Part shown: positions 1-5,262 of the stretch, in pieces
Layout of the letters: each line of letters begins with the position of its first letter
Position numbering within the stretch: the first letter of the stretch is position 1
From: Ferrovibrio sp035304305
GTDB taxonomy: Bacteria > Pseudomonadota > Alphaproteobacteria > Ferrovibrionales > Ferrovibrionaceae
Direction of reading: 5' to 3'
Length of the DNA: 6,360 bases
NCBI RefSeq assembly: GCF_035304305.1
Contig: NZ_DATGQG010000148.1
Coordinates: 1-6,360 of the forward strand
The notes under the pieces: generated by a model
What the model saw: only the letters and a program-made list of their open reading frames with translations
The model's database searches: none
What the model was told of the DNA's origin: nothing
Position numbers and translations under genes: made by a program

Positions 1-589
1 AGGCGAACATCAGCACCATGCAGAGGAAGCACCAGGCGGCGATCAGGTAATAGACCTCGATCTGCGGGCCGAAGCGCACGCCCCACAGCGTCAGCATCTT
101 GGTGCGGTTCGCCGTGATGCCTTCCTCGCCGCCGAAGAAGCCGCGCAGGATCAGCGACAGGGAGGCGATCAGCTCGCCCAGCCCGAGCGAGATCATGGCG
201 AAGACCGTGCCTGCGCGCCGGGTCGAGACGGCGCCGAAGATCACGCCGAACAGCAGGCCCATGGCGCCGCCGGCCAGCGGCAGAAGCGGCAGCGGGATCG
301 GCAGCTTGTCAGCCGCGATGGTGTTCATCGCATGCACGGTGAGGAAGCCGCCGAGGCCGTAATAGACGGCATGGCCGAAGCTGAGCATGCCGGTCTGGCC
401 CAGCAGCATGTTGTAGCTGAGCGAGAAGACAATCATGATGCCCATCAGGCACATGGTCGTCAGCGCGGCGCCGGAGGTGAAGATCTTCGGCAGCACCAGC
501 ATGATGACGGCGGCCAGGATCCAGATGCCGTAGCGCTTCAGCAGGTCGAGCGGCTGCGACCGGGTGGCGGGAATGGCATTGACGCTCAT
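1..589 (-). CDS. livM: LivM-type branched-chain amino acid ABC transporter permease, 3' end missing
   Basis: Inner-membrane permease of the hydrophobic amino acid transporter (HAAT) family, which pairs with LivH to form the channel of a Liv-type importer. The 196 visible residues start at an ATG (589-587), three bases after the livH stop, so translational coupling is likely. After a short cytoplasmic N-terminus, hydrophobic segments lie at about residues 21-38, 41-60, 98-120, 128-149 and 179-196. The family signature GQTGMLSFGHA is at about residues 64-74, where relatives have a GQxSLGHA-like stretch. A GGEEG motif at about 153-157 matches the GG..G loop of LivM proteins. The frame is open to the left edge, and family members usually exceed 300 residues, so roughly the C-terminal third is outside. 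The substrate cannot be assigned, because Liv-type systems also carry amides, urea and aromatic or dicarboxylic acids. Confidence 0.93.
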   Translation of the reverse strand, partial: MSVNAIPATRSQPLDLLKRYGIWILAAVIMLVLPKIFTSGAALTTMCLMGIMIVFSLSYNMLLGQTGMLSFGHAVYYGLGGFLTVHAMNTIAADKLPIPLPLLPLAGGAMGLLFGVIFGAVSTRRAGTVFAMISLGLGELIASLSLILRGFFGGEEGITANRTKMLTLWGVRFGPQIEVYYLIAAWCFLCMVLMFA

Positions 590-592
590 CGC

Positions 593-1543
593 TCAGGTCT
601 CCCGCGTGCCCATCAGGCCCGTCGGCCGGAAAATCAGGATCAGCACCAGCATCAGGTAGGGAACCACCGGACCGACCTGCGCCACGGTGACCTGCCAGAG
701 ATCGTTCAGGATGCCGTCGATCGGACGGGTGATGCCGAAATTCGCCAGGAAGTCGCCGAGCGAGTAGTTGATCGCGATGGCGAAGGTCTGGATCAGGCCG
801 ATCAGCAGCGAGGCGATGAAGGCGCCGGACAGCGAGCCCATGCCGCCGAACACGACCACCACGAAGAGGATCGGCCCGAGGGTCAGCGCCATGCTCGGCT
901 GGGTCACCAGCGCCGGCCCGGCGATCACGCCGGCGATTGCCGCCAGGCCGGAGCCGAAACCGAAGACCATCATGAAGACCTTCGGAACGTTGTGGCCCAG
1001 CATGGCCACCATGTTGGGATGGGTCAGCGCCGCCTGGATGATCAGGCCGATGCGCGAGCGCGTCAGCACCAGCAGCAGCACGATGAAGATCGCCACCGAG
1101 ATCAGCAGCATGAACATGCGGAAGGCCGGGTAGGTGGTCTCGAACAGGGTAAAGGCCGAGAAATCCAGCGCCGGCGGGACCCGGTAGTCCACCGGCAGCT
1201 TGCCCCAGATCATCTGTACCAGTTCCTCGATCACGAAGGCGAGGCCGAAGGTGAAGAGCAGCTCGGCGACATGGCCCCATTTGTGGACCTGGCGCAGGCC
1301 GTAGCGTTCCACCGCGGCACCGATCAGCCCGACCAGCACCGGCGCCACGATCAAAGCGACCCAGAAATTCATCCACTGGCTGATCTGGAAGCCGAAATAG
1401 GCGCCCAGCATGTAGAAGCTGGCATGGGCGAAGTTCAGCACGCCCATCATCGAGAAGATCAGCGTGAGTCCGCTTGCCAGCAGGAAGAGCAGCATGCCGT
1501 ACAGCACGCCGTTCAGCGTCGAGAAGATCACCAGTTCGAGCAA
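593..1543 (-). CDS. livH: LivH-type branched-chain amino acid ABC transporter permease
   Basis: Complete 316-residue inner-membrane permease, partner of LivM in a Liv/HAAT-type importer. The start is a TTG (1543-1541), chosen because the N-terminus LELVIFSTLNGVLYG then matches the usual LivH opening and a GGGGG ribosome-binding tract lies 5 bases upstream. The next ATG (codon 17) would remove part of the first membrane segment. Family marks are GLTLIFSMMGVLNFAHASFY (about residues 25-44), the cytoplasmic ATPase-contact loop TRSRIGLIIQAALTHPN (about 161-177) followed by MLGHNV, and VVVFGGMGSLSGAF (about 229-242). The length is slightly above the usual 290-300 residues, mainly from a longer loop after about residue 255. 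It lies 100 bases downstream of the binding-protein gene, behind a strong stem-loop, and is followed at once by livM. Confidence 0.95.
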   Translation of the reverse strand: MLELVIFSTLNGVLYGMLLFLLASGLTLIFSMMGVLNFAHASFYMLGAYFGFQISQWMNFWVALIVAPVLVGLIGAAVERYGLRQVHKWGHVAELLFTFGLAFVIEELVQMIWGKLPVDYRVPPALDFSAFTLFETTYPAFRMFMLLISVAIFIVLLLVLTRSRIGLIIQAALTHPNMVAMLGHNVPKVFMMVFGFGSGLAAIAGVIAGPALVTQPSMALTLGPILFVVVVFGGMGSLSGAFIASLLIGLIQTFAIAINYSLGDFLANFGITRPIDGILNDLWQVTVAQVGPVVPYLMLVLILIFRPTGLMGTRET

Positions 1544-1588
1544 GCGGGCCCCCGTTTCAAAAATACTCGGCGGTACTCAGACATGAAA

Positions 1589-1623
1589 CGGCCCCGGATT
1601 CCAGTCAGGTGTATCCGGGGCCG
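1589..1623 (-). terminator. Intercistronic stem-loop between binding-protein gene and livH (attenuator-like)
   Basis: A perfect 11-bp inverted repeat, CGGCCCCGGAT (1589-1599) and ATCCGGGGCCG (1613-1623), with a 13-base loop. It begins 20 bases after the binding-protein stop codon. In the direction of transcription it is followed by only three T residues (TTTCATG), so it should be a weak or partial terminator, or an mRNA 3'-end stabiliser, not a full stop. Such a structure commonly sets high binding-protein and low permease expression within one operon. The stem is seen directly; the role is inferred. Confidence 0.7.
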
Positions 1624-1643
1624 CGTCTCATCGGCTCAGCCCG

Positions 1644-2888
1644 TCAGCTCGGCTTCGCCATCTTGCAGGTGGTGGCGACGTCGGTATCCGCCATCGGGAT
1701 CTTCGCCGTCGTCTTCCAGCCCCAGCCGGTGCCTTCCTCGTCGAACTTCATGTCGCCGCTGACCGGGGTCAGCACCGAGATGTACATGTCCTGGAAGAAC
1801 TGGTGGTCCTCAGCCCGCATATAGGCCTCGGCGCCGTAGATGTCCTTGTGGCGCATGCCGCGCAGCTTCTCGGCGAAGACCTTCGGGTCGTTCGACTTCG
1901 CCTCGTTCATCGCCCGGGCGAGCATCTGCATCTCGTTGCGCACCCGCGGATACCACCAGCCCTGGCCGGCGGATTTCTTGCGGAAATCCTCCTCCCAGGC
2001 GTAGTTGTCCTTGGTGTTGATGTTGGCATGGCCTTCGGTGATCTGGTGCACCCGGTCCTTCAGGCCGGTCTGCTTGATCGCGGTGGGGCCGCCGGCGCCG
2101 CCGCCGTAATAGGTGTACCAGTCGACCTGCAGGCCGGCATCGGCGGCCGCCTTGAGCAGCAGCGCCATGTCGCTGCCCCAGTTGCCGGTGATCACCGTGT
2201 CGGCGCCGCTCGCCTTGATCTTGGCGACATAGGGCGAGAAGTCGGTGATCTTGGCCAGCGGATGCAGCTCGTCGCCGACGATCTGGATGTCGGGCCGCTT
2301 CGCCTTCAGCATCTCGTTGGCCGCCTTCCGCACGGCCTGGCCGAACGAATAGTCCTGGTTGATCAGGTAGATCTTCTTGATGTTCGGCTTGTCCTTGATG
2401 TAGCTGGTCAGCGCCTGCATCTTGATGTCGCTGTGGGCATCCCAGCGGAAATGCCAGTAGCTGCATTTGTCGTTGGTGAAGGCCGGATCCACCGCGGCAT
2501 AGTTGAGGTAGACCACCTCCTTGCCGGGATTGCGGTCGTTGTGCTTGTTGACGAAGTCGATCATCGCCGCGGCGGCGCCCGAGCCGTTGCCGAGCGTCAG
2601 GATGCGCGCGCCGGCATCGATCGCCTTCTGGGCCGCGATCACGGTTTCCTGCGGCGACAGCTTGTTGTCATAGGTCAGCAGCTCCATCTTCTGGCCGTTC
2701 ACGCCGCCGGCCGCGTTGATCTTGTCGATCATGTACTGGAAATGCTTCACCCCGTGCTCGCCGATCGGCGCCATGGCGCCGGACAGCGGATCGATGAATG
2801 CAATCTTCACCTGCGCCATGACGGGCGCAGCCATGAAACCGACCGCGAGTGCGGCGACGGCCATGCCTGTACCGAGACGAGTCGGCAT
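1644..2888 (-). CDS. LivK-like periplasmic substrate-binding protein of an ABC transporter
   Basis: Exported binding protein (type 1 periplasmic fold, Leu/Ile/Val-binding family) that delivers ligand to the LivHM channel encoded just downstream. I start it at the ATG at 2888-2886 (414 aa), because GGAGGA (2898-2893) then sits 4 bases upstream as the ribosome-binding site. An in-frame ATG at 2900 overlaps that site. Residues 1-25 form a Sec signal peptide ending in PVMA, with cleavage expected before QVKIAFIDPLSG. Conserved family stretches include YDNKLSPQE (73-81), AAVDPAFTNDKC (131-142), INQDYSFGQAVR (176-187) and GDELHPLAKITDFSPYV (205-221). The mature protein has exactly two cysteines, Cys142 and Cys408, also present in the paralogue at 5263-6360, which suggests a disulfide. 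The ligand is unknown: an amino acid, an amide or a small organic acid are all possible. Confidence 0.93.
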   Translation of the reverse strand: MPTRLGTGMAVAALAVGFMAAPVMAQVKIAFIDPLSGAMAPIGEHGVKHFQYMIDKINAAGGVNGQKMELLTYDNKLSPQETVIAAQKAIDAGARILTLGNGSGAAAAMIDFVNKHNDRNPGKEVVYLNYAAVDPAFTNDKCSYWHFRWDAHSDIKMQALTSYIKDKPNIKKIYLINQDYSFGQAVRKAANEMLKAKRPDIQIVGDELHPLAKITDFSPYVAKIKASGADTVITGNWGSDMALLLKAAADAGLQVDWYTYYGGGAGGPTAIKQTGLKDRVHQITEGHANINTKDNYAWEEDFRKKSAGQGWWYPRVRNEMQMLARAMNEAKSNDPKVFAEKLRGMRHKDIYGAEAYMRAEDHQFFQDMYISVLTPVSGDMKFDEEGTGWGWKTTAKIPMADTDVATTCKMAKPS

Positions 2889-2892
2889 CATT

Positions 2893-2898
2893 TCCTCC
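2893..2898 (-). promoter_or_regulatory. Ribosome-binding site that decides the binding-protein start
   Basis: GGAGGA on the minus strand, 4 bases before the ATG at 2888 and 1 base before the ATG at 2891. It overlaps the in-frame ATG at 2900, so starting there would place the Shine-Dalgarno sequence inside the coding region. The ATG at 2888 has the best spacing and gives a normal signal peptide (MPTRL then a hydrophobic stretch). Confidence 0.65.
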
Positions 2899-2912
2899 AT
2901 CCAGTTATGTTA

Positions 2913-2952
2913 CGGCGGCTTCCGGTCCGCCGATCCGCCGCTTGATGCGGCG
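2913..2952. other. Two small GC-rich stem-loops between hydrolase and binding-protein genes
   Basis: The 92-base gap between the hydrolase stop (2981) and the binding-protein start (2888) holds two inverted repeats: CGCCGC/GCGGCG (2936-2941 with 2947-2952, 5-base loop) and CGGCGG/CCGCCG (2913-2918 with 2927-2932, 8-base loop). Neither is followed by a T-run in the leftward direction, so they are poor intrinsic terminators. I see no convincing sigma-70 promoter in the gap. Read-through from the hydrolase gene into the transporter genes is therefore plausible but not shown. Confidence 0.3.
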
Positions 2953-2980
2953 AATTCCGTTGATTTCGAAGGCCCCGTTT

Positions 2981-4246
2981 TCAGTCCACGATGGCCGCAT
3001 AGATCATGTCGCGGAGCAGCGCCCTGTAGGGCACGCGCTGCTTCGGCGACTGCATCATGAAGACCACGAACATCTCCTCTTCCGGGTCGACCCAGAAATA
3101 GGTGCCGCCGGCGCCGCCCCAGTAATAGTCGCCCTCGTTGCCGGGCAGCGGCGCAACGCCGTCGCTGAGCCGCACGCCGAAGCCGAGGCCGAAACCATAG
3201 CCGGGGCCGGGCAGGTAATAGGGACCGGGCTTCACGCCGTCGCCCATATGGTCTGCCGTCATGTAGGCGACCGTGCGCGGGCTCAGATAGCGCTTGCCGT
3301 CAAGCTCGCCGCCGTTCAGCAGCATCTGCAGGAAGCGGGCGTAATCCATCGCCGTGCCGGTCAGGCCGCCGCCGCCGGATTCCCATTTGCCGGGCGTGCG
3401 CGGGTCGAAGAACATCACGCCGCCGCCCAGGCTGCGGTCGTTCTCGAAGGCTTCGGCGATGCGTTTCTGCCGGTCCGGATCGGTGACGTAGAAGGCGGTG
3501 TCCTTCATGCCGAGCGGCTCGAACAGCCGCGTGCGGAACACCTCCGACAGCTTCTGGCCGGCGATCACCTCCACCGCGCGGCCGAGCACGTCGGTGGAAT
3601 AGCTGTAATCCCATACGGTGCCGGGCTGGTAGACCAGCGGCTGCTTGGCGATCAGCTCGACGAATTCCTCGTTGGTGTAGTCGCCGCTCTGCAGGTTTTC
3701 GCGGTAGAGCTGCTTGACCGCGCCCTCACCGAAGAAGCCGTAGGTCAGGCCCGAGGAATGGCGCATCAGGTCGTGCAGGCTGATCGGCCGCTTCGCCGGC
3801 ACCAGTTCCAGCGTGGTCTTGCCGTTACCGTCCGGCTTCTCCACGCCGACCGACAGCTTGGCCAGCGCCGGCATGTATTTCGCCGCCGGGTCGGCCAGGG
3901 TGGCGCGGCCTTCCTCGATCAGCATCATCGCCGCCACCGAGGTGATCGGCTTGGTCATGGAATAGATGCGGAAGATGCTGTCGCGCTGCATCGGCGTCTT
4001 CGACACCGGGTCCTGCAGGCCGATCGCCTCGAAATAGGCGATCTTGCCCTGGCGGGCGACCAGCAGCACGGCGCCGGGAATGACCTGCTTCTCAACATCG
4101 GCGCGGATGCGCGCCTCGATACGGCCGAGCCGCTCCGACGAGAGACCGACCTCTTCCGGCCTGGTGCGCGGCAGTTCCGCCGCGCCCGTCGTGAAGGGAA
4201 CCAAGAAGACACAGACCAGCGCAAGCGCTGCAGCGAACGCCCTCAT
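2981..4246 (-). CDS. Secreted class C beta-lactamase-related serine hydrolase (family VIII esterase-like)
   Basis: Exported serine hydrolase of the beta-lactamase class C/penicillin-binding-protein fold (COG1680; relatives are family VIII carboxylesterases and LovD-type acyltransferases). The 421-residue form starts at the ATG 4246-4244, with AGGGAGAG about 5-8 bases upstream. It has a signal peptide MRAFAAALALVCVFLVPFTTGAA with cleavage near residue 23. The nucleophile motif is Ser96-Met-Thr-Lys99. The tyrosine motif is Tyr214-Ser-Tyr in YSYSTDVLG, where true class C beta-lactamases have Y-A/S-N. The third motif is Trp376-Gly-Gly in WGGAGGTYFWVDP instead of KTG. The Y-S-Y and W-x-G forms point to ester or amide hydrolysis or acyl transfer and away from antibiotic resistance. 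It is divergent from the GntR gene and upstream of the liv genes on the same strand, so its product may feed the importer. The natural substrate is unknown. Confidence 0.92.
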   Translation of the reverse strand: MRAFAAALALVCVFLVPFTTGAAELPRTRPEEVGLSSERLGRIEARIRADVEKQVIPGAVLLVARQGKIAYFEAIGLQDPVSKTPMQRDSIFRIYSMTKPITSVAAMMLIEEGRATLADPAAKYMPALAKLSVGVEKPDGNGKTTLELVPAKRPISLHDLMRHSSGLTYGFFGEGAVKQLYRENLQSGDYTNEEFVELIAKQPLVYQPGTVWDYSYSTDVLGRAVEVIAGQKLSEVFRTRLFEPLGMKDTAFYVTDPDRQKRIAEAFENDRSLGGGVMFFDPRTPGKWESGGGGLTGTAMDYARFLQMLLNGGELDGKRYLSPRTVAYMTADHMGDGVKPGPYYLPGPGYGFGLGFGVRLSDGVAPLPGNEGDYYWGGAGGTYFWVDPEEEMFVVFMMQSPKQRVPYRALLRDMIYAAIVD

Positions 4247-4263
4247 CGAGTCTCTCCCTGTCT

Positions 4264-4281
4264 GCGCTGCTATCGCAGCGC
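4264..4281. other. Stem-loop in hydrolase leader; terminator-like on the plus strand
   Basis: A perfect 7-bp inverted repeat, GCGCTGC (4264-4270) and GCAGCGC (4275-4281), with a TATC loop. Read leftward it lies in the hydrolase 5' untranslated region, just before its ribosome-binding site (from about 4259). Read rightward it is followed by a T-rich stretch, TTTCTTTGTCTTTTTC (4282-4297), the form of an intrinsic terminator. It could stop antisense transcription from the hydrolase region before it enters gntR, or modulate hydrolase translation. Confidence 0.4.
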
Positions 4282-4308
4282 TTTCTTTGTCTTTTTCTTG
4301 GCGTATAT

Positions 4309-4323
4309 GATTGTCGGACAATC
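4309..4323. promoter_or_regulatory. Palindromic operator candidate for the adjacent GntR/FCD regulator
   Basis: A perfect 15-bp palindrome, GATTGTC-G-GACAATC. Its centre, TTGTCGGACAA, matches the known TNGTNNNACNA pattern bound by FadR-group GntR regulators. It lies between the divergent hydrolase and regulator genes, with its centre 70 bases from the hydrolase ATG and 120 from the regulator ATG. A scan by eye of the intergenic gaps in the window found the GT-N3-AC core only here. The palindrome is seen; binding by the neighbouring regulator is inferred from family and position. Confidence 0.7.
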
Positions 4324-4336
4324 GGACGCGAGTCAA
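4310..4336 (-). promoter_or_regulatory. Candidate promoter of the hydrolase gene
   Basis: On the minus strand TTGACT (4336-4331) is a good -35 element. Possible -10 elements are GACAAT (4315-4310, 15-base spacer) or AATCAT (4312-4307, 18-base spacer), each 4 of 6 to consensus. Either would overlap the palindrome at 4309-4323, so a bound regulator should block it. The assignment is tentative because the spacing is imperfect. Confidence 0.35.
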
Positions 4337-4340
4337 TGAT
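4311..4340 (+). promoter_or_regulatory. Weak candidate promoter of the GntR gene
   Basis: TTGTCG (4311-4316) and AATGAT (4335-4340) with an 18-base spacer are each 4 of 6 matches to sigma-70 elements. If real, the -35 element lies inside the palindrome, which would fit autorepression. The evidence is weak and other starts within 4341-4420 are possible. The rest of the gap to the gene shows only the ribosome-binding site GAGGGGG (4424-4430). Confidence 0.2.
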
Positions 4341-4435
4341 ACCTTGCGCTGACTGGGAGCCGCGACTGAATTGCAGTAGATGACAACGGAATGAATCGCG
4401 CGCGGCGCCGGTCAGATCCCGCCGAGGGGGACTAA

Positions 4436-5191
4436 ATGTCTGAAGTGGTTGAGAAGTTTTCGCGAATCACGCCGATGCCGGCCTACCAGATGGTGGCCGA
4501 GGCGATCGAGCGCGAGATTCTCTCGGGCCGACTGAAGCCCGGCGATCCGATCGGCACCGAGGCCGAGTTGGTGCGTCAATTCGGCGTGAACCGCTCCACC
4601 GTGCGCGAAGGCATCCGCCTGCTCGAGCATGGCGGCCTGGTGCAGCGCGATTCCAGCCGCCGGCTTTCGGTCGGTCTGCCGCATTACGACCGGCTCGCCA
4701 CCCGCGCCACCCGCGCGCTGGTCCTGCACGAGGTCACCTTCCGTGAACTGTTCGAGGCGACCATGGTGCTCAGCATTGCCTCGATCGAACTTGCCGTGGA
4801 GCGCGTCACCCAGGAAGAGATCGACAGGCTGGATGCCAATATCCGCGCCACCGAGGCGGCACGCGACGACATCGCCACCATCGCGGCGCTGGACAGCGAA
4901 TTCCACATCATGCTCGAGAAGGCCGGCCGCAACCGTGTGCTGGAACTCGCGCGCGAGCCCTCCAACATGCTGATCCATCCCAGCACCCAGGCGGCGCTGG
5001 GCGGCACGCCCTACGGTCCCGACAGGCTGATCGAGGCGCACCGCATGCTGGTGGAGTCGCTGCGCCGCCGCGACAAGGATATGGCGCGGACCTGGACGCG
5101 GCGCCATCTCGTCGACTGGCGCAAGGGCTTCGAGAAAGCCGGCCTCGACCTCGACCAGCCCGTCGACCTCGTCACGGCCCGAGCTGACTGA
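4436..5191 (+). CDS. GntR family transcriptional regulator, FadR/FCD subfamily
   Basis: Cytoplasmic DNA-binding regulator of 251 residues, a normal length for this subfamily. The ATG at 4436 is preceded by GAGGGGG with 5 bases spacing. Residues about 15-80 form the GntR winged helix-turn-helix, with EAELVRQFGVNRSTVREGIR (42-61) and LLEHGGLVQR as recognition helix and wing. Residues about 100-228 form the all-helical FCD ligand domain. Asp153, His157, His202 and His224 sit where the Asp/His/His/His metal site of FCD proteins is expected, in DSEFH, EAHRM and TRRHL, so the effector is probably a carboxylate held by a bound metal. It is divergent from the hydrolase gene and a likely operator lies between them, which suggests local control, most often repression relieved by a metabolite. 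It is convergent with the second binding-protein gene. The effector is unknown. Confidence 0.94.
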   Translation: MSEVVEKFSRITPMPAYQMVAEAIEREILSGRLKPGDPIGTEAELVRQFGVNRSTVREGIRLLEHGGLVQRDSSRRLSVGLPHYDRLATRATRALVLHEVTFRELFEATMVLSIASIELAVERVTQEEIDRLDANIRATEAARDDIATIAALDSEFHIMLEKAGRNRVLELAREPSNMLIHPSTQAALGGTPYGPDRLIEAHRMLVESLRRRDKDMARTWTRRHLVDWRKGFEKAGLDLDQPVDLVTARAD

Positions 5192-5214
5192 CCACATACA
5201 AAGTGTGTCATGTC

Positions 5215-5237
5215 ATGGCCGGGCCTGACCCGGCCAT
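5215..5237. repeat. REP-like palindrome in the convergent gap, possible bidirectional terminator
   Basis: A perfect 9-bp inverted repeat, ATGGCCGGG (5215-5223) and CCCGGCCAT (5229-5237), with a CCTGA loop. It lies between the gntR stop (5191) and the stop of the second binding-protein gene (5263). From general knowledge, palindromes with this GGCCGGG...CCCGGCC core followed by an ATC-type end are abundant intergenic repeats in many alphaproteobacterial genomes. No T-run follows on either side, so any terminator role would rest on stem strength or Rho. Family membership cannot be proved from one copy. Confidence 0.6.
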
Positions 5238-5262
5238 CTACGAATCAGACCACGGGCGGCAG

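Noticed and set aside
332..1762. Long plus-strand open frame (476 codons) opposite livH, livM and the end of the binding-protein gene.
   Set aside because: It is antisense to well-recognised permeases, and its product is a low-complexity string rich in His, Gln, Arg and Asp, typical of a GC-rich shadow frame.
2981..4246. The hydrolase as an AmpC-type antibiotic resistance beta-lactamase.
   Set aside because: It lacks the Y-A/S-N and KTG motifs of true class C enzymes and has Y-S-Y and W-G-G instead. Its partners are transport genes and a metabolite-type GntR regulator, not an AmpR-type regulator.
4247..4336. A 30-residue N-terminal extension of the hydrolase from an ATG at 4336.
   Set aside because: It would bury the signal peptide and run through the palindrome and promoter-like region. 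The ATG at 4246 has a good ribosome-binding site and a normal signal peptide.
2849..4339. 496-codon plus-strand open frame covering the hydrolase gene.
   Set aside because: It is antisense to a hydrolase with clear catalytic motifs and signal peptide. The product resembles no family I know and is rich in Arg, His and Ala. The same holds for the plus-strand frame at 1803-2945.
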